DNA of 64,000 nt from Mycobacterium sp. OTB74. GTDB lineage: Bacteria > Actinomycetota > Actinomycetes > Mycobacteriales > Mycobacteriaceae. Under the pieces are notes generated by a model. It worked only from the letters and a program-made list of their open reading frames with translations, searched no databases and was not told where the DNA came from. This document shows positions 52,449 through 60,611 of this stretch, one piece after another. The number at the start of each line of letters is the position of its first letter. Position 1 is the first letter of the stretch. Where the stretch lies: the NCBI RefSeq assembly GCF_029892685.1, contig NZ_JARXVD010000003.1:1-64000 (forward strand), given 5' to 3'. The translations under genes were made by a program, and so were the position numbers.

Positions 52449-52556
52449 CTAGTCGGCGTCGGTTCCGCAGGTGCACTCCGGGCCGCATTGACAGTCTTCG
52501 CACGTGCAGTTGGGGTTGGTGCATCCGGTGGCTTGCTCGGTTTCATTGCTGGTCAT
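52449..52556 (-). CDS. metallothionein-like Cys-rich mini-protein (35 residues)
   Basis: ATG 52556 to stop at 52449. Seven cysteines among the last 24 residues in CTNPNCTCEDCQCGPECTCG form CxC and CxxC pairs, the pattern of metal-thiolate clusters that bind zinc, copper or cadmium. Acidic and otherwise polar, with no signal peptide. Not the known mycobacterial MymT by sequence as I recall it, but of similar class. No Shine-Dalgarno is evident; CATATG lies directly ahead of the start and may belong to a promoter. Between gluQ (upstream end 52349) and ligC (52636), on the minus strand. A longer open frame through here is a read-through of this gene and not coding. Confidence 0.68.
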   Translation of the reverse strand: MTSNETEQATGCTNPNCTCEDCQCGPECTCGTDAD

Positions 52557-52635
52557 GCATATGAGCCTAGGCCGCGGTCGGCGGATCTTGAAGGGACTGA
52601 GAGTTTCTGACCAACAATGTTGAACCGACTGGACA

Positions 52636-53721
52636 ATGGGGAGCGTGGACCTACCCGTGCAGCCTCCGATCGATCCGATGCTGGCCAAGGCAGCGACCAA
52701 AGTGCCCGATGAACCGGGGCGGTGGTCGTACGAGCCGAAATGGGACGGCTTCCGGGCGCTGGTGTTCCGGGACGGCGACGAGGTGGTGCTGCAGTCCCGC
52801 AACGGCAAGGAGTTGGGGCGCTACTTCCCGGAGTTGCTCGCCGCGCTGCGCGACGAGATCGCCCCGCGCTGCGTCTTGGACGGTGAGGTGGTGGTGCCGC
52901 GCGAGATCGCCGCGGACGCGAGGAGCAATGAGCCGGCGCGCATCCGGCTGGACTGGGAATCACTGAGCCAGCGCATTCACCCGGCGGAATCCCGCGTCAA
53001 GATGCTGGCCGAGCAGACCCCGGCGCATTTCATCGGATTCGATGCATTGGCCACCGGCGACCGCTCCGTGATGGACGAGCCCTTCAGCGTGCGGCGCGCC
53101 GCACTGCAGGACTTGGTGCGTGAGAAGCAGTGGTGCCACGTCACCCGGGCCACAGACGACCCGGTGCAGGGCGCGCACTGGCTGACTACTTTCGAGGGCG
53201 CCGGGCTGGACGGCGTGGTCGCCAAACGGCTGGACGGCATGTACCTGCCGGGTAAACGCGAGATGGTGAAGGTCAAACACGCCCGCGATGCCGATTGCGT
53301 GGCCATCGGCTACCGCATCCATAAGAGTGGTGAGGGTATCGGCTCGATTCTGCTGGGGCTGTACCGCGATGGCAATCTACAGATGGTCGGTGGCGCAGCA
53401 TCTTTCAGCGTCAAAGACCGGATTGCGCTGCTCGCCGAGCTGGAGCCCCTTCGCGAGGGCGATGCCCGCGACGGTGAGCCGAGTAGATGGAACTCGGCCG
53501 CCGACAAGACCTGGGTGCCGATCCGCCCCGAGATGGTGTGCGAGGTGGCCTACGACCAGATGGAAGGGAATACTGTTCACGGCAAGCGGTTCCGACACAC
53601 TGTGAAGTTCCGCCGTTGGCGGCCCGACCGGGACCCGGCCAGCTGTACCTTCGATCAGCTGGACGTGCCGTTGAACTATGACCTGTCTGACGTATTGGAG
53701 ACGCCCAAGGAGGACAGTTGA
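52636..53721 (+). CDS. ligC: ATP-dependent DNA ligase LigC
   Basis: 361 residues. Nucleotidyltransferase motif I EPKWDGFRALVF with adenylated Lys35, motif III-IV region IGFDALATGDR, motif IV LDGVVAKRL, motif V VKVKHARDADCVAIGY, then OB-fold domain and RHTVKFRRWRPD C-terminal motif. Size and layout match mycobacterial LigC (Rv3731), which backs up LigD in repair. It lacks the LigB-type N-terminal DNA-binding domain. The stop overlaps the next ATG by one base with AAGGAGG ahead, so the pair is coupled. Confidence 0.93.
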   Translation: MGSVDLPVQPPIDPMLAKAATKVPDEPGRWSYEPKWDGFRALVFRDGDEVVLQSRNGKELGRYFPELLAALRDEIAPRCVLDGEVVVPREIAADARSNEPARIRLDWESLSQRIHPAESRVKMLAEQTPAHFIGFDALATGDRSVMDEPFSVRRAALQDLVREKQWCHVTRATDDPVQGAHWLTTFEGAGLDGVVAKRLDGMYLPGKREMVKVKHARDADCVAIGYRIHKSGEGIGSILLGLYRDGNLQMVGGAASFSVKDRIALLAELEPLREGDARDGEPSRWNSAADKTWVPIRPEMVCEVAYDQMEGNTVHGKRFRHTVKFRRWRPDRDPASCTFDQLDVPLNYDLSDVLETPKEDS

Positions 53722-54755
53722 TGGCAAGTGCCGCAGAGGAACTCGATGTTGATGGTGTAATGGTCCGGCTGACCAATCCGGACAAGATCTATTTTCCGGC
53801 GCTCGGCAGCGGCGGAACGAAACGCACATTGGTGAACTACTACCGGGCAGTGGCCGATCCGATGGTTCGGCTGCTGCGGGACCGTCCCACCCATCTGCAG
53901 CGCTTTCCGGATGGCATCGACGGCGAGGAGATCTACCAAAAGCGAATTCCGGCAAAGCATCCCGACTATTTGCAGACCTGCTTGGTGACATTCCCGTCGG
54001 GCCGCACGGCCGACGCGCTCAAGGTGACGCATCCGTCCTCGATCATCTGGGCCGCGCAGATGGGCACCATTACGCTGCACCCGTGGCAGGTGCGCTGCCC
54101 CGACACTGAGCACCCCGACGAACTGCGTATCGACCTGGACCCGCAGCCGGGAACCGGATTCAAAGAGGCTCGCGAGATCGCTACGCAGGTGCTCAAACCG
54201 GTACTCGACGAACTCGGCATCACGGGTTTCCCCAAGACCTCAGGCGGCCGCGGTGTACACGTGTTCATCCGTATCAAGCCGGAGTGGGATTTCATCGCAG
54301 TGCGGCGCGCAGGTATCGCGCTGGCGCGTGAAGTGGAACGCAGGGCACCGGATGCCGTCACCACGTCGTGGTGGAAGGAGGAGCGGGGCGCACGGATGTT
54401 CATCGACTACAACCAGAACGCCCGGGACCGCACCTTCGCATCGGCGTATTCGGTACGCAAAACGCCGATCGCCACCGTGTCGACTCCGCTGACCTGGGAC
54501 GAACTCGCGGACGCCGATCCCGACGACTACACCATGGCCACCGTGCCGGATTTGCTTGCGCAGCGAGGTGATTCGTGGGCAGAGATCGACTCGGTGGCGC
54601 ATTCCCTGGAGCCGCTGCTGACGATGGTGCAGACCGACGAGGACCGGGGATTGGGTGACCTGCCCTACCCACCGAACTATCCGAAGATGCCGGGCGAACC
54701 CAAGCGGGTGCAACCGAGCCGAGACACCGATCGGAAGAAAAATACGCAGGACTGA
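53721..54755 (+). CDS. LigD-like primase-polymerase (Prim-PolC)
   Basis: 344 residues from ATG 53721. Archaeo-eukaryotic primase fold as in LigD polymerase domains: THLQRFPDGIDG and YQKRIPAKHPDY in the N-terminal part, catalytic DLD at 138-140 (LRIDLDPQPG), SGGRGVHVF at 174, and the third metal ligand D229 in MFIDYNQNARDRT. Mycobacterial Prim-PolC (Rv3730c) extends primers with ribonucleotides and fills short gaps in excision repair with LigC. Here the two genes are directly coupled, which fits that pairing. Confidence 0.93.
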   Translation: MASAAEELDVDGVMVRLTNPDKIYFPALGSGGTKRTLVNYYRAVADPMVRLLRDRPTHLQRFPDGIDGEEIYQKRIPAKHPDYLQTCLVTFPSGRTADALKVTHPSSIIWAAQMGTITLHPWQVRCPDTEHPDELRIDLDPQPGTGFKEAREIATQVLKPVLDELGITGFPKTSGGRGVHVFIRIKPEWDFIAVRRAGIALAREVERRAPDAVTTSWWKEERGARMFIDYNQNARDRTFASAYSVRKTPIATVSTPLTWDELADADPDDYTMATVPDLLAQRGDSWAEIDSVAHSLEPLLTMVQTDEDRGLGDLPYPPNYPKMPGEPKRVQPSRDTDRKKNTQD

Positions 54756-54800
54756 ATCCCGCCGTGCTCAATCCGTATGTCGCGCAACGCCGGCGGGATT
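54755..54800 (+). terminator. hairpin after the primase-polymerase gene
   Basis: AATCCCGCCG (54755-54764) and CGGCGGGATT (54791-54800) are perfect complements with a 26-nt loop, starting at the last base of the stop codon. Likely a terminator or mRNA 3' stabiliser; the AT-rich tract follows 8 bp on. Confidence 0.6.
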
Positions 54801-54808
54801 GCTCCATG

Positions 54809-54840
54809 AATATATTTTCAACAATATAAATATATTTTCA
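54809..54840. promoter_or_regulatory. AT-rich tract with 12-bp direct repeat
   Basis: AATATATTTTCA occurs at 54809-54820 and 54829-54840, exactly 20 bp apart, in the only strongly AT-rich stretch of the window. It is 70-100 bp upstream of the secreted Thr-rich protein gene. Such islands in mycobacteria attract the silencer Lsr2 or hold promoters; the two-turn spacing suggests a dimeric activator or a duplicated promoter. No further assignment made. Confidence 0.6.
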
Positions 54841-54909
54841 TTCCTATGATACTCCAACTTACTGCCAGGTAACTTCCGAAGCGTTGGTAAATCTAGCTAA
54901 GGGGTTGCC

Positions 54910-56217
54910 TTGTACATCGCTGTTCGGTCTTATCTCACTACCGGGGTTGCGTTGGCGGGAGCGGGAGCTATTGCGCTCACTCCGATCACACCTGCGCTAC
55001 ACGATGTCCCGGTTCCATCCATCCGTAGTTCGTCGGTGGCGACGAACCTGACGGCCTTCGCCAATCCGATCCAGGCCTGGGTCGACGTCGCCACCGCGGC
55101 ATTCACCAACTTGGGTGAACTTGGTCAGCAGGTGCTGGCCGATCCGGCACCCATCTTGACGCAGATCGTCGCCAACCAGGCCGGCTACGCAACAACCACT
55201 GTCGGCGCTCTGCAGGAGCTGGGACAGGGGATCGCCAGCCAGTTCGACCCAACCAACCCGTTCGGCACACCCGCCTTGCTGCAGCAGGCCGCAAGCCAAT
55301 TCGCCGCCGGACAGATCAACGACGGCACTCAGAGCTTGTGGCAGGCGTTCCTGTTCACCGCGTTCGTCGCGGTTACGCCATTGCAATCGGTCCTGACCAT
55401 CCCCGGCCAGATGGCACAGAATGTCGCCAACGTCGTCAAAGGTCTGCCCACTGACGTACTGCTGGCCGGCCTGAGTGTCCTTTCGCCGCTGTACACCGTG
55501 GTGACAGTCATGGGCACTACCGGCCAGACATTCGTGGACGCGGTCAAAGCCGGCGATACGACCACGGCGCTGAGCACACTCATCAACGCCCCGGCCACCA
55601 TCACCGGGGCTCTGCTCAACGGGACCCCTGACGGCAACGTCGGTATCCTCGGGCCCACCGGCGCCATCGCACAACTGCTGTCCATCCGCGACACCATCGC
55701 CGCGGAGTTGGCTCCCTCGGCAACAAGTACCGCAGCGACCAAGACGGCGACTACGTTGCCGTCTGTGGCCGCCAAGGCGCTGACTTTGGCTCTCACGCCG
55801 ACCGCGCAAACCAGCACAGCGGCGACGGCGACCAGTCCTACCGGTACTTCCACAACCGCCGGTACGTCCACAACCGCCGGTACGACCACAACCGCCGGCA
55901 CGACGCCGGCCCCGGCCACTGCTGCTAACCCGTCTAACCCGTCCACGAAGGAGGCCACCACCACGACGGCTGCCGCGAGTACGTCCAGCGCGATAGCTGG
56001 CACCACAACCACAACCTCAAGCACAACCACGACGGGCTCGGAAGCCAAGACAAAGTCGACCAGCGCAGCCGCCGCGCCGGCCGGCACGTCGACCGCGACA
56101 GGCTCGTCGACGAAGCCCGCCAAGAGTGGGAACGCCGCCGCATCGAAGCTCCGTAAGCCGGCCGCCAAGGCCACCGGCGGCGCGGGAGCCTCGGCAGCCA
56201 AGCACAACGGCAGCTAA
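54910..56217 (+). CDS. exported Thr/Ala-rich protein
   Basis: 435 residues from TTG 54910 with AAGGGG 6 bp ahead. Signal peptide: YLTTGVALAGAGAIALTPITPALHD. The core (about 50-270) is amphipathic and helical (NPIQAWVDVATAAFTNLGELGQQVLADPAPILTQIVANQ) and matches a broad mycobacterial family of exported proteins with no assigned function known to me. The tail (280-435) is Thr/Ser/Ala-rich low complexity, with TTAG and TTTT runs, three 18-bp repeats (55846-55899), and a Lys/Ala-rich end. The tail is a candidate for O-mannosylation or wall anchoring. The gene is preceded by the AT-rich repeat region and followed by a perfect palindrome. Confidence 0.8.
   Translation: MYIAVRSYLTTGVALAGAGAIALTPITPALHDVPVPSIRSSSVATNLTAFANPIQAWVDVATAAFTNLGELGQQVLADPAPILTQIVANQAGYATTTVGALQELGQGIASQFDPTNPFGTPALLQQAASQFAAGQINDGTQSLWQAFLFTAFVAVTPLQSVLTIPGQMAQNVANVVKGLPTDVLLAGLSVLSPLYTVVTVMGTTGQTFVDAVKAGDTTTALSTLINAPATITGALLNGTPDGNVGILGPTGAIAQLLSIRDTIAAELAPSATSTAATKTATTLPSVAAKALTLALTPTAQTSTAATATSPTGTSTTAGTSTTAGTTTTAGTTPAPATAANPSNPSTKEATTTTAAASTSSAIAGTTTTTSSTTTTGSEAKTKSTSAAAAPAGTSTATGSSTKPAKSGNAAASKLRKPAAKATGGAGASAAKHNGS
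55846..55899 (+). repeat. three 18-bp in-frame tandem repeats
   Basis: Units 55846-55863, 55864-55881 and 55882-55899 end in ACAACCGCCGG(T/C) and encode T-S/T-T-T-A-G. They lie in the Thr-rich tail of the exported protein, so copy number could vary between strains without breaking the frame. Confidence 0.85.
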
Positions 56218-56288
56218 GCCGACGGTCGCGGCAACTGCAGGGTGATCCGTCGACGACTCGGTCGTCCTGCGTTGTGGCACTTATGATT

Positions 56289-56335
56289 TGGAGTCGTCAT
56301 CTTTCGTTGACGGTCAACGAAAGATGACGACTCCA
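56289..56335. repeat. 47-bp perfect palindrome (23-bp arms, one-base centre)
   Basis: Arms 56289-56311 and 56313-56335 are exact complements around a G at 56312; each arm contains GTCGTCATC next to TTTCGTTGAC or the reverse. It sits between the exported-protein gene (ends 56217) and the GAP-family gene (starts 56448), in 230 bp with no other gene. It could be a bidirectional transcription terminator, a cruciform, or the remnant of a miniature transposon. There is no T-tract on either side. Confidence 0.9.
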
Positions 56336-56447
56336 GACCCGATTTGTTCGGGCAGGTCTTTCGGCCACTTCAACGCTGGATTCAGTGGGGCATCATTTGG
56401 CCGCAAGTTGGTTCCCCGCTCGACAATCCGAAATGTAGATTGCCCCC

Positions 56448-57119
56448 ATGACAACAAGTTGGGGTTCGGTCCTGACTGGGCTCATCCCGCTGGGACTGGT
56501 TGTTGCACTCTCGCCGATCACGGTGGTTCCGGCCGTGCTCGTTCTCCATGCGCCGCGGCCCCGACCGACCGGACTTGCGTTCCTCGCCGGCTGGGTGCTG
56601 GGCCTGGTTGTTCTGACGGCAGTGTGTGTCGCGGCCTCTGGACCGCTCGGCGGACTGGACAAATCACCACCCGAGTGGGCGTCCTGGTTACGCGTTGCGC
56701 TAGGGGCGGCGCTCATCGTGTTCGGTATCTACCGGTGGCTGACCCGGCATAACGACACCGAGTCGCCGAAGTGGATGCGGACATTCACGACCATCACCCC
56801 ATCGCGTGCGGCTATCACCGCGGCGGCGCTGGTGGTGGTGCGCCCCGATGTCCTATTCATCTGCATTCCAGCCGGTTTGGCAATCGGCGCGAGCGGGCTG
56901 GACGCCCCGGACGCCTGGTTGGCAGCGGCGTTCTTCGTGGTACTGGCGGCCTCGTCGGTCGCCGCCCCGATTTTGGCCTATGCGATCGCCGGTCACCGCC
57001 TCGACAGTGCGATGAGCCGGCTCAAAGACTGGATGGAGACGAACAGTGCCGCGTTGATGGCGGTCATCTTGGTCGTTATCGGTTTGATGGTGCTCTACAA
57101 CGGAATTCACGCCTTGTAG
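56448..57119 (+). CDS. GAP/Sap-family membrane protein
   Basis: 223 residues with six hydrophobic segments. N-terminus VLTGLIPLGLVVALSPITVVPAVLVLHAPRPRPTGLAFLAGWVLGL and the later SRAAITAAALVVVRPDVLFICIPAGLAIG follow the Sap (sulfolipid-1-addressing protein)/GAP pattern, LysE-like exporters. In M. tuberculosis and M. smegmatis relatives help export of surface lipids (sulfolipid, glycopeptidolipid). No lipid synthesis genes are adjacent here, so cargo is unknown. ATG 56448 has no clear ribosome site. Confidence 0.85.
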   Translation: MTTSWGSVLTGLIPLGLVVALSPITVVPAVLVLHAPRPRPTGLAFLAGWVLGLVVLTAVCVAASGPLGGLDKSPPEWASWLRVALGAALIVFGIYRWLTRHNDTESPKWMRTFTTITPSRAAITAAALVVVRPDVLFICIPAGLAIGASGLDAPDAWLAAAFFVVLAASSVAAPILAYAIAGHRLDSAMSRLKDWMETNSAALMAVILVVIGLMVLYNGIHAL

Positions 57120-57265
57120 CCCCGGTCGGCTGTCGTTCCCCCGTGTCAGCCGAAAACACCTCTGAGCTGGCTATATCGACCCCGGGTGTAGACGCGTATC
57201 CGCGCGGGTACAGGGTAGAAGACAGCGCGCCGGCTACTCCCGATGCCGGCCCCTGCCGGGAAGAG

Positions 57266-58798
57266 ATGGACATGCGACTGATTGCGGCCGTGACAGCCGC
57301 CGTAGTCGCCATGCTCGCGGCGGTGTCCTGTGCGCCCGCACAGCGGGTCGACCTGGGCCAGAGTGCGGGCAACCTAATTGCTGGGATCTCCGGGGAGCCC
57401 GACCAACTGGACCCACAAAAGACTAGTGCCTACTTCTCATTCGAAGTGCTGGAGAACGTGTTTGACACGCTCGTGGAACCCGACGCCGAACTCGTCATGC
57501 GACCTGCGCTGGCCCAGTGGTGGGAGACTGCACCGGATGAACTGACCTGGACCTTTCACCTGCGTCCAGGGGTGACATTCCACGACGGCAGTCCGTTGAC
57601 CGCTGCTGACGTGGTCTACTCCTACCGCCGGATCATCGACGGCAAGCTGGCCAATGCCGACAAACTCAGCGCCGTCACCGGCGTTACCGCCGTCGACGAC
57701 AACACTGTGCAGATCACCGTCGCGCACGCCACGCCGAATCTGCTGACCAACCTCGGCGGGTTCAAAGGTATGGCAATTGTGCAGCGCCACAACGTCGAGG
57801 ACGGCCAGATCGCCACCCATCCGATCGGTACCGGGCCGTTCGCCTTCGTCGGTCAGCACAGCGGTGACTCGATCACGTTGCGCGCCAATCCACGGTACTG
57901 GGGCGCCGCCCCGAAGGTTCCAGGCGTGACCTTCCGGTTCATCACAGAGCCGTCGACAGCGCTGGCCGCGTTGCAGGCAGGTGAAATCGATTGGACTGAT
58001 GCCATTCCCGCTCAACGCCTTATGCAGCTGCGCGATGACGATTCCATTCACCTGGCCGTCACGCCGAGCAACGACTACTGGTACCTGGCCCTCAACGAGG
58101 CGCGCGCACCGTGGGATGACGTGCGCGTGCGGCAAGCCATCGCCTACGCCGTGGACCGCGCCTCGATCGTGCAGGCCACCAGTTACGGTACGGCGCAAGC
58201 CAATCAACTGGCGATCCCACCGGGAAATCTCTGGTACACGCCGTACAACCGGTACAGCCACGACATCGAGAAGGCCAAACAACTGCTCGCGCAGGCGGGT
58301 GCGAGTCCGAAGCAGATGGACCTGCTGGTCACCAGTGACTATCCGCAGACCGTGACCGCTGCCCAGGTGATCGCCAGTGACCTTGCACCGCTTGGTATTA
58401 CCGTCAAGATCCGCACCGTCGACTTCGCCACCTGGCTCGACGAACAGAACAGTGGTCACTTCGACATGCTGATGATGGGCTGGCTGGGCAATATCGACCC
58501 CGACGATTTCTACTACGCCCAGCACCACACAGGCGGCTCCAGTAATGCTCAGAAGTTCTCCGATCCACGAGTGGACAGCATGCTGGACGCGGGTCGTAGC
58601 GAGGCTAATCCACTACTGCGCAAACAGGATTACGACCAAGCAGCCACGTTCATCGCCGACGAGGTCAGCTACATCTACCTGTACAACCCGGCGGTGGTCC
58701 AGGCGTGGTCGCCGAATCTCAGCGGATATTCGCCGCGGCGCGACAAGGCAGTCCGGTTCCGTACCGCTGTCCTGAGCAATGGTGGCGGTAACCGATGA
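57266..58798 (+). CDS. peptide ABC transporter, substrate-binding lipoprotein (DppA/OppA type)
   Basis: 510 residues from ATG 57266 (ATG 57272 equally plausible with AAGAG ahead). Signal peptide with lipobox near AAVSC. SBP family 5 domain: LTWTFHLRPGVTFHDGSPLTAADVVYSY is the family signature, followed by HPIGTGPFAFV. First of four genes each overlapping the next by 4 bp, so an intact import operon. Substrate likely an oligopeptide, with nickel or sugar oligomers as alternatives. The 146 bp upstream contain only the end of the GAP-family gene region. Confidence 0.93.
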   Translation: MDMRLIAAVTAAVVAMLAAVSCAPAQRVDLGQSAGNLIAGISGEPDQLDPQKTSAYFSFEVLENVFDTLVEPDAELVMRPALAQWWETAPDELTWTFHLRPGVTFHDGSPLTAADVVYSYRRIIDGKLANADKLSAVTGVTAVDDNTVQITVAHATPNLLTNLGGFKGMAIVQRHNVEDGQIATHPIGTGPFAFVGQHSGDSITLRANPRYWGAAPKVPGVTFRFITEPSTALAALQAGEIDWTDAIPAQRLMQLRDDDSIHLAVTPSNDYWYLALNEARAPWDDVRVRQAIAYAVDRASIVQATSYGTAQANQLAIPPGNLWYTPYNRYSHDIEKAKQLLAQAGASPKQMDLLVTSDYPQTVTAAQVIASDLAPLGITVKIRTVDFATWLDEQNSGHFDMLMMGWLGNIDPDDFYYAQHHTGGSSNAQKFSDPRVDSMLDAGRSEANPLLRKQDYDQAATFIADEVSYIYLYNPAVVQAWSPNLSGYSPRRDKAVRFRTAVLSNGGGNR

Positions 58799-59745
58799 GC
58801 GTCCTGCGGTTTCTCGCGCGCCGACTGGCCTATTCACTGGTGGTTCTGATCGGTGTCCTGATCCTGGTGTTCGCGCTGGTGCATCTGGTGCCGGGCGACC
58901 CTGTTCGGATCGCCCTGGGAACCCGCTACACCCCGCAGGCGTACGACGCCCTGCGCCAGGCCAGCGGGTTGGACCGGCCGTTGCTCTCCCAGTTCGTCAG
59001 TTATCTAGGCCATGCCGTGACCGGGAACTTGGGTGTCAGCTTCCGCAACGGTGACCCGGTGGCGCAAGTACTGGCCGACCGGTTACCGGCCACGATGTCA
59101 CTGGCCGTTTTCGGCATCGTGCTCGCCTTGGCGATCGCGCTACCTGCTGGGATCTTTTCGGCAATACGTGAAGGCAGATTGAGCGATGCGATCGTCCGTG
59201 TCACAAGTCAATTCGGTGTGTCGATCCCCGATTTCTGGATGGGCATCCTGCTGATCTCATTGTTCTCGACGACGTTGGGTTGGCTACCGACGTCGGGCTA
59301 TCGGCCGCTGTTCGGTGACCCCGGCGGCTGGTTACGCCACGTGATCCTGCCAGGGTTGACGGTCGGTCTGGTCGCCGCGGCGATCATGACTCGCTACATC
59401 AGGTCGGCCGTACTGGAGGTGGCAGCGATGGGCTATGTCCGGACTGCACGCTCGAAAGGTCTTATCCCGCTGGTGGTTACGTTGCGGCATATCGTCCGTA
59501 ATGCACTCGTCCCGATCCTCACGGTGACCGGTATTCAGCTGGCAACCATTCTCGGCGGTGTCATTGTGGTCGAGGTGGTGTTCGCGTGGCCGGGTCTTGG
59601 CCGACTGGTCTACAACGCGGTGGCGGCTCGCGATTACCCGGTGATCCAGGGGGCGGTCCTGTTGATCGCCGTGCTGTTCCTGGCAGTCAACCTTGTGGTC
59701 GATGTGCTGTATGCGATGGTCGATCCACGGATTCGGTTGTCATGA
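58795..59745 (+). CDS. peptide ABC transporter permease (DppB type)
   Basis: 316 residues. MSVLRFLARRLAYSLVVLIGVLILVFALVHLVPGDPV is the usual DppB start, and the EAA loop is YVRTARSKGLIPLVVTLRHIVRNALVPIL. Six membrane segments. Overlaps both neighbours by 4 bp. Confidence 0.93.
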   Translation: MSVLRFLARRLAYSLVVLIGVLILVFALVHLVPGDPVRIALGTRYTPQAYDALRQASGLDRPLLSQFVSYLGHAVTGNLGVSFRNGDPVAQVLADRLPATMSLAVFGIVLALAIALPAGIFSAIREGRLSDAIVRVTSQFGVSIPDFWMGILLISLFSTTLGWLPTSGYRPLFGDPGGWLRHVILPGLTVGLVAAAIMTRYIRSAVLEVAAMGYVRTARSKGLIPLVVTLRHIVRNALVPILTVTGIQLATILGGVIVVEVVFAWPGLGRLVYNAVAARDYPVIQGAVLLIAVLFLAVNLVVDVLYAMVDPRIRLS

Positions 59746-60611
59746 GCGGTGATACGAGAGTCAGGGCCTGGCGCCTGCTGGTGGCCAATCCGGTCACGGT
59801 CATCAGCGCGCTGATCCTGGTCGCCGTCGTGGTGGCTGCGCTTACCGCTGGATGGCTGGCGCCGTACGGCATCAACGAGGTGAACGTGCCGCAGGCGTTA
59901 CGTACACCCAGCGGCACGCATTGGTTCGGTACCGACGAGCTGGGCCGTGATGTGCTGTCCCGGGTCCTGGTCGCCGTCCAGGCGTCGATGAAGGTGGCGG
60001 TGGCCAGTGTCGCGTTCGCGGCGATTGTCGGTGTCACGCTGGGCGTGATAGCCGGTTATCGCGGCGGCTGGCTGGACACCGTGGTCATGCGCATCGTCGA
60101 CGTGATGTTCGCCTTTCCGGTGCTGTTGTTGGCGTTGGCGATCGTCGCCGTCCTCGGGCCAGGGCTCACCACAACGATTCTGGCGATCGGCACGGTCTAC
60201 ACCCCGATCTTCGCGCGGGTGGCGCGAGCCAGCACGCTGTCGGTACGGGTGGAGCCGTATGTCGCCGTGTCGCACACTATGGGTACCGGAGCGGCGTACA
60301 TCCTGACCCGGCACATCCTGCCCAACATCAGCGGGCCGTTGATCGTGCAGACGTCGTTGTCATTGGCGTTCGCCATCTTGTCCGAGGCGGCGCTGTCCTT
60401 CCTCGGCCTGGGCATTCAGCCGCCGCAGCCCTCGCTCGGCCGGATGATCTTCGACTCGCAAGGCTTTGTCACCTTGGCGTGGTGGATGGCGGTGTTCCCC
60501 GGCGCCGCCATATTCGTCATCGTGCTGGCGTTCAATCTATTTGGTGACGGGCTGCGTGACGTTTTGGATCCCAAGCAGCGCACCATGATCGAAGCGCGGA
60601 GAAGCCGGTGA
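59742..60611 (+). CDS. peptide ABC transporter permease (DppC type)
   Basis: 289 residues from ATG 59742, coupled to the dppB stop; a longer frame starting inside dppB is rejected. N-terminal WFGTDELGRDVLSRVLVA and EAA loop AYILTRHILPNISGPLI. Five to six membrane segments. The stop overlaps the ATPase GTG. Confidence 0.93.
   Translation: MSGDTRVRAWRLLVANPVTVISALILVAVVVAALTAGWLAPYGINEVNVPQALRTPSGTHWFGTDELGRDVLSRVLVAVQASMKVAVASVAFAAIVGVTLGVIAGYRGGWLDTVVMRIVDVMFAFPVLLLALAIVAVLGPGLTTTILAIGTVYTPIFARVARASTLSVRVEPYVAVSHTMGTGAAYILTRHILPNISGPLIVQTSLSLAFAILSEAALSFLGLGIQPPQPSLGRMIFDSQGFVTLAWWMAVFPGAAIFVIVLAFNLFGDGLRDVLDPKQRTMIEARRSR

Noticed and set aside
52557..52808. N-terminal extension of the Cys-rich mini-protein to 119 residues
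   Set aside because: The extension runs antisense into ligC, is Ser/Arg/Pro-rich and has no ribosome site; the ATG at 52556 gives a compact Cys-rich protein.
57437..58528. Open frame of 363 codons opposite the peptide-binding protein gene
   Set aside because: Located fully inside a well-supported transporter gene, no motif, no ribosome site.
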